From assembly GCF_026745355.1 (NCBI RefSeq), contig NC_079206.1:39435779-39499778 (forward strand): a stretch of 64,000 bases of DNA, in the 5' to 3' direction. The first letter of the stretch is position 1; every line of letters begins with the position of its first letter. Positions 31,867 to 44,099 of this stretch are shown one piece after another. This DNA comes from Beta vulgaris subsp. vulgaris (Eukaryota; Streptophyta; Magnoliopsida; Caryophyllales; Amaranthaceae). The notes below the pieces were generated by a model. It did no database searches, was not told the origin of the DNA, and worked only from the letters and a program-made list of their open reading frames with translations. A program made the position numbers and the translations under genes.

Positions 31867-33238
31867 TCAGGGTAGTTCATGAATGGGAAAGGAGGCAACA
31901 ACAATATCGATTTTGGTACAAATGTTGGAAGCACCCTTGTTCATAGCATGAAGAAGCTGATCATGCTGAACATCTTGATGTGCAATTCGAGCTTCCAATG
32001 CTTGCACCCTAGTTCCCAGTAGAGCAATTAAAGCTTGAATCTCCTTGAGTATCCCATGAAGACCCGAAGTAGATAAGAGAAGGAAATCCACAATGTGAGA
32101 AGCTGAACTGAAGATTCTTGCTCCTCTTCCAGATCAATCATGATCCCACCAACAGGGTTCCTCTAAGGTTCATCAAGCCTCTGACTCTTCCTCACAGCCT
32201 GCTTGACCCCAGATCCTACATCCTCTTCTCTCTTCCTCTTGATAGCAGGGGTAGCCTCCTTCTCCATCTTAATTTCACCTCTTCAACCTCAAACCCCAAC
32301 ACACCCCCATTAACTTGTAGACTTAGGCGAGAGAGGGTGTCTTTGGTTAGGTAGTTCTCGGGTTCTAGAGTAAAATAGGGTTTTGAGGGCAGTTGAATCT
32401 TGCACTTTTTCAAGATTATGGTAATGAGTTTACCATAACCAATGCGATTTTTGTGGGTGATACAGTGAGTAAGGTGGGTGATGATTAGGGCATGGAGATT
32501 AATTTGGATGTTGTTGGCTATGTAGTACATGAGAGAGAGATCAAGAAGATTGGCTTGGGTTCTTTTGGAGGTGCGAGGAACAAGGAATCGCCACACAAGT
32601 TGAAAAATAAATTTATGGAAAGGCTGAGGTCTTTTTGATCCATAGACAGATCAGTAGGATGTCCACCAAAAAATTTCAAAACTTTTTCATTTTTAGCCCT
32701 ACCCACATTGAGTTAAGCCTTTCCCTTCACATATTCCTTGTACCCAGCAGCAGGTACATTGAACCATTCACTAAGTTTTTTTTCATCAAGTTGAACCAAG
32801 TTTCCTCCAACCACACTGATACACAAACCATTTGTATTCACAAATTTTGAACAAAATTCAGTCATCTTAGATTCATACAACCCCTCATCAATACATAAAA
32901 CTTTCGACCATGTTTGAAACAAAATTATATCAAAAAATTTCGTCCTCTTCACTTTCTTGCAAAACCAAATCAACACAAAAACCAATAAAAAATTTCGAAG
33001 ACTTCGACTTTTTACCTCGTTTTGTGGGAATTTGAATTTTTTTGTCTACTTCGTCTTCTTCCTCAATTTCATCTTCTAATTTCTTGGAAGAGAGGTCCAA
33101 TTCCACCGACTTTTCTTTGCATGCAGAAGAATCTTGGCTTGAGGCCTTGATACCATTATCACTTTCATCATAATCCACAAGAGGACTTTTCTCTTGTGGA
33201 AGAGAGATACTTTCGGTGCTTGAGCGTTTGGGTGCCAT
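31867..33238 (-). pseudogene. SIRE-B third ORF (position of the SIRE env-like gene)
   Basis: Minus strand, ATG at 33238. The N-terminal about 80 residues are charged (KRGKKSKSSKFF), then a globular domain spread over frames (KMTEFCSKFVNTNGLC about 32840; FNVPAAGYKEYV about 32750; LMYYIANNIQINLHALIITH about 32500; HCITHKNRIGYGKLIT about 32440), then a heptad-like C-terminus (IQALIALLGTRVQALEARIA about 32000). The same arrangement occurs in SIRE-A at 41590-39785. It resembles the 'putative plant transposon protein' domain of plant retroelements. I saw no signal peptide or membrane segment, so envelope function is not supported. At least two frameshifts and several stops. Confidence 0.6.
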
Positions 33239-33769
33239 GGAGGTTAGGGTTTTGGAGTAGAGAGAGATAGCGTTGGAGAAATTTTCGGATGTGATGGTTT
33301 TGCAGTGAGTATAATAGCGTGAGTAATGATGAGATGGAGGGAAAGGTTAATGAGAGGGTTTTTATGCACGTGAGAGGAGGAGATTTATTTAATGTGGTTC
33401 GTTCTCCTTTTCTTAGACATTCAATATTTCAAAAGGGCATGCATTTTATTTTTCAAAACAATGCAACGTAAGAAGGGTGAATACGAAAAAGAAAGTTGAG
33501 AAATAAAGAGAGAAATAAAATAAAAGAATAAAGAAAAATAGAAGAAAGAAAAAGAATGAAGAATATTTGAACTAATGCTTATGATACCTTCTAACTAAGT
33601 TGTACAAGTACTGTATTATTTTCAAAGTACTAGTGAGGACACTAAGGGGAATATTATGAGATTAATGTGAGTTCTCAACCTTAACCAAGGTGTATGAATA
33701 AAATTCATGAAAATTGCAAGACACACTTACTAATGACTATTACTTAGGGAAATAAATATAAAGGCATTT

Positions 33770-36700
33770 TCAAATTATTTTGATCATCCCTAGTTCCAAG
33801 CGTATCTTTTCAAATCTATCTCTAGAAAGTGTTTTGGTCAAGATATCAGCTATTTGATTTTTAGTGGAACAAAATTCAACTTTGACTGAATCTTTTTCTA
33901 CATTGTCCTTCAAAAAGTGGTGACGAATATGAATATGCTTGACCCTAGAGTGATGTACATACTCGGCCTCAGCTGTTGAAAGTGCAACAGTGTTTTGTTT
34001 CTTTGAACTCCAAGAAACTAAGCTTGTTCCTAGAAACTGAGCAATTCTAGAAGTGCTTTTTCGATTTACCAAGTCTACAACATAGTCAGCATCAGAGTAA
34101 CTAACTAGATCAAAATTCACTTCAGGATAGAACAAACAAAGATCATCACTTCCTTTCAAATACCTAAGAATTCTTTTGACTTGTCAAGTGTGATTCCTTA
34201 GGATTGATTGGAATATGGCACATAAACCAACACTAAAGGAAATGTCAGGTCTACTAGCAGTTAAGTAAAGTAAGGATCCAATCATACCTCTGTAAGGTTT
34301 CTGATCTACGGATTTACCACTTGGATCCTCATCTAACCTTATGCCTGTTCTTATAGGAGTATGGTTGGTTTTTGCTTGTTCCAGTCCATATCTTTTCAGT
34401 AGTTCCTTCACATATTTTTGCTGATGAATCATTTTTCCTCTTTCAATTTGCTTGATTCGTAAACCAAGAAAGAAGTATATTTCTCCCATCATGCTCATCT
34501 CAAATTCACTACTCATTAAATCAACAAATTCCTTGCAAAGAGATTCGTTAGTAGCACCAAAAATTATATCATCTACATAAATTTGTACTACTAGAATGTT
34601 GTTCCTTTAGATCGAAGGAACAGGTCCTATCAACTTTACCTCTTAAAATCATGTGAAAGCAAGAATTTTAAGAGTCTTTCATACCAAGATCTAGGAGTTT
34701 ATTTCAGTCCATCAAGAGCTTTATCTAGCTTATAGACATGGTTTGAAAGATCAGGGTTTTCAAATCCAGAAGGTTGTTCCACATAAACGTCTTCCATTAA
34801 ATACCCATTTAAGAAAGCACATTTAACGTCCATTTGGTACAACCTAAATTCCATAAATGCAGCAAAGGCAATCAAAATTCTTATGGCTTCTATTCTAGCA
34901 ACAGGAGCAAAGGTCTCATCGAAATCAATACCTTCTTGTTGATTGTACCCTTTAGCTACAAGTATGGCTTTGTTCCTTATGACTTTCCATGCTCATCCAG
35001 CTTGTTCCTAGAGACCCATTTTAGCCCAATTACCTTTTGGTTCTTAGGCTTGGTCTCAAGATGCCAGACCTTGTTCCTCTGGAACTCTTTCAGTTCCTCT
35101 TGCATGGCATTAATCCAATCAGACTCTAGTAGGGCATCATTGTGATCTCGAGGTTCTGTAATGGACAAAAAGGCTTGGAAAGCACAGAAATTCTTGAGTT
35201 GGGACCTTGTTTGAGTTCCCTTCTCAATGTCTCTTATGATAAGATCCAGTGGATGAGATCTTAGGTGTCTCCGGGGCCTTGGTTCAAAACCTCTTACTCA
35301 TGTTCCTTCAGCTTGAGGTTCTCTAGTTGTTTCAAATTCTGGTTGTATTTCTTCTTCTTCTTATGTTCCTTCATTTACTTGTTCCTCTTGAGGAATATGA
35401 TCAGGAACAGTCATCTCGTTTTCAGGAATATGCTTCTTATTAGTACTTGTAGGTGTTAGTTCCTCATCAACATTGGCTGACATTTCAGGTTGAGTCAATT
35501 CGATTTCAAAATCATTTTCATAACAAGGTTCCTACAGAGAGTTAGTTTCATCAAATATGATATGGATGCTTTCCTCAACACACATTGTTCTTTTGTTATA
35601 GACTATATGATTTACTATTTAAATCATATCCTATAATAAATGCCTCATCACTTTTAGCATCAAAATTTCCTAGATTGTCTTTACCATTGTTGTGTACAAA
35701 ACATCTACAACCAAAGACTCTAAAATAAGAGATGTTGGGTTTTGTTCCTTTGAGAAGCTCGTAAGGGGTCGTCAAGGTAATAGGTCTCAGCATGACCCTA
35801 TTGATGATATAGCAAGCAATGTTCACTACCTTTGCCCAAATTGTAAGATTGCTGGCTATTAGCATTGTTCTTGCCATGTCCTCTAGAGTACGATTTTTCC
35901 TTTCCACCCACGCCATTTTGTTGTGGGGTCCTAGGAGCAGAGAAGTTGAGGTCTAGTTCTTCATTGCTGCAAAACTCATCATTTTAAAACCATGGTCAGA
36001 ATGTAAATGTTTCATTTTAAAACCACTTACCCTTTGTATTCGTTTAGCAAAGGTTACAAATTCATTAAAAGTTTCATCTTTGCTATGAAGAAAAATAACC
36101 CAAGTGTATCTTGAAAAATCATCAACCATAACAAGTACATATCTCTTACCTGATCTGCTTTGGATACGTACAGGGCCACATAAGTCCATGTGAATCAATT
36201 CAAGTGGACTTTATGTGTGCTTACCATCTTCTTTGGTTTGAACGAGGATCTAACTTGTTTTCCTCTTGCGCATGGTCCACAAACTTCATGATTTGAGACC
36301 TTGATTGTTGGAGACGAACAACTAAGTCTTTACCAGTTAGCTTGTGTAGTAAGGCCATACTTGCATGACCACACCTTTTATGCAAAGGAGTGGTTCATTG
36401 TCAATCGCACTTAGACAAGTCGATTGTTCCTAGGAACCAGATTAGGTCACAACATAAGTGTTTCCCTTCCTAGTTTCCAGAATCTTGGTACCTGTTACCT
36501 ACATCACTTACTACACAACACTCATCAGTAAACTTCACATTGTTCCCCTTGTCACAAAACTGAGAAATACTAAGTAAATTATGTTTCAAACCCTCGACCA
36601 AAAATATATTATCTATGGAATGTGACTGAGATTTCCCAACCTTACCTACAACTACTATATTACCTGTAAGATTGTCTCCAAATGTCACAGTTCCTCCTTC

Positions 36701-36787
36701 ATAGACTAAAGTGAGAGAAATTTTTTTGTCTCCAGTCATGTGCTTAGAACAACCGCTATCGAGGTACCACAGGTTGTTCCCCCTCAC
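33770..36787 (-). pseudogene. SIRE-B pol: protease, integrase, RT, RNase H
   Basis: Minus strand. Protease active-site region WYLDSGCSKHMTGD (about 36725-36770), then the pre-integrase segment (VEGLKHNLLSISQFCDKGN). Integrase core HMDLCGPVRIQSRSGKRYVL (about 36130-36195), VERKNRTLEDMARTML (about 35870-35910). RT with IYVDDIIFGAT (about 34550-34585), then MSMMGEIYFFLGLRIKQ and GMIGSLLYLTASRPDISF. RNase H: YSDADYVVDLVNRKS (about 34040-34100), STAEAEYV. Directly after TAEAEYV the text jumps to HHSRVKHIHIRHHF; about 45 codons present in SIRE-A, including the YCDN aspartate motif, are deleted. Stops occur elsewhere. Confidence 0.88.
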
Positions 36788-38589
36788 TTTAGCTGTATCC
36801 AGAACAATTAGTCAGTGGTAGGAACCCAGTCTGACTTGGGTTCCTCTGTCGGGCTTGAGTTCCTTTTAACTTTCCACACTTGCTTAACTAAGCGAGTGTT
36901 CTTTTCAATATGTTCTTCTCTGGAGGAACAGCCAGACACTAAGTGACCATTCTTCCCACAGTAAGAGCATACTCGGTTGCTTGGCAGATCAACATTTATT
37001 TTTACTTTATTTTTCTTCTTATGATTGAAACCTAATCCATTTCTTTCTTCATTTTTATACTTTTGTATCCAGCTTACGGGATCAGGAAGTTTTGTTCTTG
37101 AAGATTCAAATCTCCCTTAAGTAACAGATTTTCATTTAAAATTGTATCGTATTCCGATTTCAATTTTTCAAAATCTGTTCTAGTATTTAACGGGGAACTG
37201 GTTCCTTCAGGAACAAATAGTTTTAGTATTTCCATCTCCATATTCAAGAAATAGTTTTCATTTTTAATCTTTTTAAATGCTTCTTGAATACGTCGGTTTT
37301 CATCAAAAATTTCAAAGAATCGTTCTTCAATACTTGCATTCACAGATTTAAACCAGTTTGATTGTTCTTTGGTGACTTCTAAGGCATTTTCCATATTCTC
37401 CTCTCTTATGCATATTGCTTGATAGTTATCCAAAGTTTCCAAAAGCAATTTATAAGTTGATTCTTTGTAAGTTCTGATAGCTCTTCTTTAAGAAAATTAA
37501 TACATACCTTGTTGTTTGGGAAGTCCTCTTCATCATCTGTCTTTGCCATGAGACATAGAGGAGCTGTTTCTTCTTCAGGTTGTTCCTGCTCCTCGTCAGA
37601 GTCGGATTCCCCCCAGGCTGCAACCATGGCCTTTCTCATTTCTGTTTTTGATAAAGGCTTTTGCATTTCCTTCCCTTTCTCCTTGAAGTTTCCTTTACCT
37701 TTGTCATTTTCCCAAAGCGGACATTCTTTAATAAAGTGTTCAGGACTTCCACATTTATGGCAGCTTAGCTTTGTCGGCTTTCTTGTGTTCTTTCCTTTAT
37801 AGCTTTTATTAAATAACTTCTTGAATTTTTCCACGATCAATGTTGCTTCCTCATCATCCGTTTCTGAGTCCTCTTGTTCTTCAGATTTGAGTGCCAATGC
37901 TTTAGATCTACTAGGATCAATCTCATGAGTCCTAGGTGCAACTCATGAGTCAACAAGGAACCTGCAAGTTGCTCGATATTAAATGTGGCGAAGTCTTTGG
38001 TTTCTTGCAGAGCTGTGACTTTCGCCATCAATATGTCATCCTGTGGGAGACTCCTTAGGACTTTTCAAACCTGTTCCTCTGGAGTGATAGTCTTTCCTAG
38101 AGAGTCAAGCTCATTAATAATATTGGAAAATCTAGTGAGCATATCTTGAACTGTCTCTTTAGGTTTCATTTGGAACAACTCATACCTATGCATGAGCATG
38201 TCTATCTTTGATCTCTTGACTTCGCTTGTTCCTTCATGAGTAACTTGTAGAAGTTCCCACATTTGCTTGGCTGATTTGCATCCCATGACTCTATTGTGTT
38301 CATGCGGATCAAGGTCACAATGGAGAATCTTCTTAGTTAAATTGTTCATCTCCATTTTATCAAAGTCCTCTTTGTCATACTTTGAGAGAGGCTTAGGAAC
38401 TGACTCGCCTTTTTCGTCCTTCTCAGCGACTTCAAAGTCACCGATTTCAATGACTCTCGAAACTTCATAATTGTCAGCCTTGATAAAGATTTCCATACGA
38501 TTCTTCCAGTATGGATAGTGCTTGCCTTTGAACATAGGAGGACGTTGGGTTGAGTAACCTTCTTCCAATCTTTCTGCCGTAGTGTTCAT
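36788..38589 (-). pseudogene. SIRE-B gag
   Basis: Minus strand, ATG at 38589 (MNTTAERLEEGYSTQRPP). UBN2-type Copia capsid: YPYWKNRMEIFIKADNYE, DLDPHEHNRVMGCKSAKQMW, MLTRFSNIINELDSLGK. A stop follows near 38068, and the frame changes near 37950. Zinc knuckle CHKCGSPEHFIKEC (about 37730-37770; C-x2-C-x4-H-x4-C intact). Then a Glu-rich segment and a coiled-coil-like stretch (37074-37448). Packages RNA and forms the particle in active elements; this copy is broken in two or more places. Confidence 0.85.
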
Positions 38590-38652
38590 GCTTGCCAGGA
38601 ACTAGCTCCTCAGTGTTAGTTGATTTTTGGAGGAACCAACTATAATACTAAT

Positions 38653-39730
38653 TGTTAGTCTAATATAACCACTAGGTCAACTACAAGAGGGGGGAGGGGT
38701 GAATTGTTGTTGGGAAGATTTTTAAACTTTTTGCGGATAAACTAAAATGAAAGTTAATAAAGAGAAGTGTTAATAAGGAAGAACACACGAAGATCCTTTT
38801 GACAAGGTTCTCTTCCTCAATTCTTTAGGAAGAAACCTTGCTTTTTTATTTATAATATTACAACTTATTATAAATCAATCCTCACTTAGCTCCTCTAGGA
38901 ACCAGTTTCAAGTCACCTTGTTCCCCTTGAACACGTGACTTTCCTCACTCGACTTCACTAGAAGTCTTCTCTTTCTTTATTCTCTTTCTCTTTTCCCTCT
39001 CTTGATTACAAGATTTTGTTCTCTCAACCCACACTCTAAGAATCTTACAAATGTGTATGTTAAAAGAAGTAGCAAATTACAAGATAAACCTTCTAAGTAA
39101 ATATTCACTTGATGTCGCATGAAAGTTCTTATGTTTTTCTTCAAATAATCTCTCCTTTAAATAGCTGTCGAAGTATTTCCTTCATTGGGACATGGTGTGC
39201 TCCATACTCTCCTCAACTCGTGTAAGTGGAATGATGGAGATCATGGCCTTTGCTTTCGCTGCATTTCTTCCACGATCTTTGCAACGGAAATAAGCTCTTT
39301 ACACTAGCCGTTAGTGACGAGGTGGTTGGAGAGTTTCAAGGGATCATCTCCTCAATATTTGCCACTCCATGAGAGTTTGTTAGAGAGAAACAAGGAAGCA
39401 TCTCCATGATATTCTCCACGTTATTCTCCACGCAATTTTCATCTATTTCCTTGCATAATCACAACCACAATATATCTACTAACTTAAAGAATCTTTTTTC
39501 AAAGATTTCTATGTTACTAGAATATTAATCATACCATATGATTAAGATTCAAAGAGAATAAGATAAATATCTTGACTTAGATTAAATAATCAATCTTTCT
39601 CAACAAGATATAAATTCGAATTGGAACATTACATTATTTTTGGATTTTTATAATTTTCGAATAAATAAATAAATAATATATAGTAAAATTAACCTAAGTA
39701 TTTGGCATCATCAAAACATTAAACACAAAA
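38653..39730 (-). repeat. 5' LTR of SIRE-B
   Basis: 1078 bp, starts TGTTAGTCTAATATAACCAC. Its last bases AAACACAAAA correspond to AACACAACA of the other LTR. CTCAA duplication at 39731-39735. Confidence 0.88.
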
Positions 39731-39784
39731 CTCAACGACATCTTCCAACTTCTTCATCAGCTCTCCATGTTGCCCATCAAGTTA

Positions 39785-41590
39785 CTACTTCAAACTGTTA
39801 ATGGCTTGGGCCATCATCTCCATGTTTTTTTGTTGTTCAGTCACGGTATCACTAAGGACTTTCATTAAATTCATCATTTTATCAGTTTTAGCATCTAAAG
39901 TCCAGTGAAGGTAATTGTAAATCTTAATCATATGTTGATCAGGAAGACATACTTTGTTAACCCAACCACACTCATCTGAAGGAACTTGTTCCTGTCCCTT
40001 AGAACCAGAGGCAACAGATGGTTTAGGTGGAGGAACTGGGGTTGTTTCTTGTGAAGGACCAGTTATTTTGGGAAGAGAAATAAATGGGGAGGGAATAGTG
40101 TAAATGGAAGGAAGAAAAGGTGGTGGTGGTGGTGGAAGGTCAGTAGAGGTAGAGGAGAAAGAGTTTGTTTCATTCATCTTAACTGTCAATTGTTCAAAGC
40201 TAGAAGGAAAAGAGAAGGATGAGGGAGAGATGGAAGAGATGTTGGTTAGGGGTATTGGTATTTTTGGTGAGGGTGGAGGAGTTGGTTCCTTACGTGAGTT
40301 GTGATCCTATTCCTCTGCATCAGATAGGACTAAAGGAGAGTCCTTATCTGAAGGAACAGGGACAGTTTGAGCAATTTTCAATCTAGTTCTTTGTCTTACT
40401 CTTTTAGGAACAGGAGGGGTAGGCTTTTTAGCAACAGTTTTGCGCCTCTTGGGTTTCTGTTCCTTTGGTTCTATGGGGGCAGGAACTTGTTTCTCCAGTA
40501 TAACTTCCACTTGTTCCTCTTCCATTGCCCTAGGCAGTTTTCTCTTGTGAGAGGAACTAGGAGCAATCCTCCCTTAAGTTAACACTCCCTCTTGCACAGA
40601 GAGATCCAATTCATGCAAAGTTTTTTCATTTAGAATATTACCTTGTTTTATTCCCAAGGTAGGCCAACTAGTAGTCTTCACTTTAAAGTGAGAAAGAAGA
40701 GACGTGATCAATGCACCATAGCCAACAACACAATTATTTTCAATACAATGCGTGAGATGTTGAATAAAGAGAGAAGGAAAGTTTATTTGAATATGGCGGT
40801 TAGGGCAAAAGATGTAGCACATATCTAAGAGACCCACCTCATTTCTCTTCTCAGTTCGCCGAATGAGTGCTCTCCAAATAAGATTAAACAGAATTTTGTG
40901 AACAGGAGAAAGAAGATTGTTCTTCATTTTATTTTGGCCCGAAATTCCCCCAAAGGACTCAACAATCTTGTCATGGGGAAAATTAGGAAAGGCGACAATT
41001 TTTTTCCTCTTGAAATACAAATCAGTTCCTTTGCAAAGAACTTCCTACATTTTTGCTAAAGTTTATTGTGAAAATTTTATTTTCATCCACCTAACTTCAG
41101 TAGTACATATTCCATCAGTATTGATGAAATTTGCACAAAATTCATCCATAGCTAAAGGAACTAAGGCATTGTTAAATGCATTATCAAACAGGTATTACAT
41201 ACTCTGTTCCTTTAGTATGTCGGTTAATTCATTGAATCTTACTTTATTGGCCCACTCCAAATCAACACAAAATCCTAAGACATACCTTGATTCATGTCTT
41301 TCCATTCGTTTCTTGGAGGAAGAAGCAACAGTTCTTTTGGAAGGAACATATGTAGCTTCTTCTTCCCCCTTAACTTATTTCGGGGATTCTTGTTCATCAT
41401 ACTCCCCAATTAGTTTTATTCTTCTCATACTTCTCCTAGGTGACTCCAATTTTTGCTCTTCTACCGCCATTGTTGTTTCTTGAGATTTTTCGATTTCTAG
41501 GGTTTTGGATGGAGAAGAGGGGTTTTCCATTTGAGAGGTTATGGGAGTTTTTGTGTTTGGAAAAGGTGAATTGAGTGAGGTTTTTGCCAT
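39785..41590 (-). pseudogene. SIRE-A third ORF (position of the SIRE env-like gene)
   Basis: Minus strand, ATG at 41590. About 600 codons with only a few breaks. N-terminal low-complexity part (SPRRSMRRIKLIGEYDEQES). A globular domain at about 41300-40574 (YVLGFCVDLEWANKVRFNEL, AMDEFCANFINTDGIC, LLDMCYIFCPNRHIQINFPS, HCIENNCVVGYGALITSLLS) matches SIRE-B position by position. Then basic/Pro-rich segments (KRRKTVAKKPTPPVPKRVRQ about 40410; PPPPPPFLPS about 40110), and a C-terminal helical stretch with Met/Asn (KTDKMMNLMKVLSDTVTEQQ, about 39830-39890). No hydrophobic membrane segment was noticed. Named envelope-like only by position. TAA/TAG breaks near 41380, 41185, 40573 and 40305. Confidence 0.6.
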
Positions 41591-42179
41591 TTAGTGAAAG
41601 GTATTCGTGGTTTTATGGCATGTGAAGTGGTGTGAAGGAGATGAATAATGGTGAAGGTGAAACGACTAAAGAACACGGTTTGGGATGGAAGAAAAAAGGA
41701 GAAGATGCATGTAACAATAAATGAGGAGTTACACTCGTGAAAATTAAAAGGATAAAAATAAAAATAAAAGATAAAAGAAAAATAAAAGAGAATCATGACT
41801 TGATCAAATCTGATTCCTATCTTTTTTGAGATTTTCGGATTTTTTATTTATATGGACTTTTTAATTTTGGAAACAAAATAAACTCTAAGGAACTTGTGCT
41901 ATAGGAAAAACTTATGCTAAATATCAACATTCTTCATATTATGCATGTTTCTTTAACTTAGGAACAATAAGGGAGTATTGTATGACATTTTGTGAGTTGT
42001 TTTATTCCTTTGAATCCATGTTCATGTTTTTAACATCTTCATTTGTTATGGTCTTAGGCAATCAATCATAGTCACTTAATGTCACATAGAGTAAGACAAA
42101 TCAATTCAGACATGGGGGATTGAAATGGGAACAACTACTTAAGTTTTATTAAACCTAACTCAAGTCTTAATTTTTCATA

Positions 42180-42924
42180 TCTATCTCTTTGTAGAGGCTT
42201 AGTTAGTATATTAGCAATCTGATTTTCAATTGACAAAGCTCAAGTTTAATCAAACCTTTTTCCACATTTTCTTTTAGAAAGTGACGTCTGATATGTATAT
42301 GCTTAACTCTGGAATGATGCACTAGATCTTTTGTAATACTAATGGCATTAGTATTATCACAATAAATAGGAACACAATTAAAGATTATTCCATAGTCACA
42401 AAGTTTTATTTTATCCAAAGCATTTGAGAACAACATGCAGCAACAACTACATATTCTGCTTCAGCTGTGGATAAAGCAACTGTGTTTTATTTCTTGGTGC
42501 TCCATGAAACTAAACTATGACTAAGAAATTGAACCATACCTGAGGTGCTCTTCCTATTTACAAGATCCCTAGCATAATCAGCATCAGCATATCCTCTTAA
42601 CTAAAATGTATCACTTCTTGGATAGAAAAGTCCAAGTTAATCTGTTCCTTTAAGATATCTAAGAATTCTCTTCACGACAATTAGATGAGATTCCTTAGGA
42701 TTTGCTTGAAATCTAGCACACAAACCAACACCAAAATTTATATCTGGACGACTAGCAGTCAGATACAAAAGTGAACCAATCATGCCTCTATATTTCGTTT
42801 GATCAACACTTGTTCCTATGAAATCTTCATCTAATCTAGTTGAAGTTCCCATAGGAGTGTGATTTATCTTTGAGTTTTCAAGGCCATATTTAGCCGTTCT
42901 TTTATGTATATTTGTTGGTGAAAA
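42180..42924 (-). pseudogene. SIRE-A pol, end of RT and RNase H
   Basis: Minus-strand continuation of 47429-48640 after the CACTA. Motifs: GLENSKINHTPMGTSTRLDE, MIGSLLYLTASRPDINFGVG, RILRYLKG, then ADADYARDLVNRKSTSGM (about 42545-42600), VALSTAEAEYVV (about 42455-42490) and VPIYCDNTNAISITKDL (about 42320-42370), followed by HHSRVKHIHIRRHFLKENVE. The Asp-Glu-Asp RNase H residues are present here, unlike SIRE-B. Frameshifts and stops are present. Confidence 0.88.
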
Positions 42925-42949
42925 CACTAGTGGAAAAATGAAGAAGGGT

Positions 42950-43290
42950 TGTGCTGAAAATGGTCTGTAGGGCTGCGCTTTTTGACAGCAGCCCTTTCAA
43001 TAGCAGCCCTTCACTTTTTAAGTAGGGCTGCACTTTACAACGAAGGGCTGCACGTTTTACTAAAAAGCGCAACCCTTCAAGCTAAGAAGGGCTGCGCTTT
43101 TTAGTAAAAGCGCAGCCCTTCTAAGATTGAAGAGTTGCGCTTTTTTTAACAAGCGCAGCCCTTCTAAGCTTGAAGGGTTGCAGCCTTCAGGAGCCCTTCT
43201 AAGCAGAAGGGTTGCGCTAGTTGAAAAAGTGCAACCCTTCTAAGAAGAAGGGTTGCGCTTTTTGAAAACTAGCGCAGCTCTTCTGTTAAT
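42950..43290. repeat. CACTA subterminal inverted repeats
   Basis: At least eight copies of GAAGGGTTGCGC/GAAGGGCTGCGC and the reverse GCGCAGCCCTTC, often paired around short T/A loops (for example 43085-43121), forming hairpins. Such subterminal motifs are usual binding sites for CACTA accessory proteins; binding is inferred, not shown. Confidence 0.85.
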
Positions 43291-43319
43291 ATTTTTTTTC
43301 TTTTTGAAAATTAATACAG

Positions 43320-43800
43320 CCCTGCAGCCCTTCCCACCCACAGCCTCTGACCACCCCACACCTTTGCCCACCCCAACCGACACCACTAACCACCCCCACA
43401 CCCACCCAGACCTGCTGCCCACCCCTACCCACCTCCTGCCCACCCCCAGTCCACCCCCAGTCCACCCCCAGCCCACCCCCTACCTCTGCCCACCCCAGCC
43501 CACACCCCTACCTCTGCCCACCCCAGCCCACACCCGTACCCACCCTCATACCCACCCAGACCTGCTGCCCACCCCCAGCCCACCCCTGCCCATCCCTTGC
43601 CCACCCCTGCATAGCCCCCAGCCCACCCCTCTGCCACACCCCAGCCACACCCCTGCCCACCCCTCTGCCACACCCCTGCCACAAACCCTGCACCCCCATC
43701 CCCAGCCCACCCCTCTGCCACACCCCTGCCACCAGCCCTGCACCCCCATCCCCAGCCCACCCAGCAGCCCCACACCACCCCACCCCCCACCCAAAACCTC
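43320..43800. repeat. C-rich CCCACCCC minisatellite
   Basis: About 480 bp of CCCACCCCTGCC-type repeats, including a duplicated module of about 60 bp near 43675-43760. Long frames on both strands (Pro/His-rich or Gly/Trp-rich) result from the repeat and are not taken as genes. Confidence 0.85.
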
Positions 43801-44099
43801 CCTTGGACAAAAAAAATGCAAATGCAATAATATATGACAAGTGGAGAAAGGTAATAATTAACTTCAAATATATTTAATAATGTAAAAAGTGTATATAGAA
43901 TTGATAGAAACTAGTACATTCGAGCTAAAATGTATCATATGCAATCATCGGTAATGTGGGACGCCAACTTATCCCGAACTTCATCTATTTCTTCTTTGGT
44001 GAAGTTCCTCGAAATTGGTGTGGAATTCTCATAAACCTTATAAAACAGCCAAGGAATAAACACATATATAAGAATTCAATCATTTTACCGTAGTTAGTA

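Larger units (their letters stand above)
30200..39730 (-). mobile_element. Second SIRE-type Copia retrotransposon (SIRE-B), nested in SIRE-A
   Basis: 9531 bp with duplication CTCAA (30195-30199, 39731-39735). LTRs 30200-31264 (1065 bp, 3') and 38653-39730 (1078 bp, 5'; its final CA has become AA). Polypurine tract on the minus strand AAAAAGGGGGAACA (31265-31280). Gag at 38589-37406, protease to RNase H at 36787-33770, third ORF at 33238-31867. The primer-binding site has decayed (about 38640-38651). The element landed just downstream of SIRE-A's third ORF. Frames are long but contain stops and frameshifts. Confidence 0.9.

Noticed and set aside
43253..43837. Long Pro/His-rich or Gly/Trp-rich reading frames on both strands
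   Set aside because: They follow the CCCACCCC minisatellite. Every frame is open because of composition, with no domain or start context.
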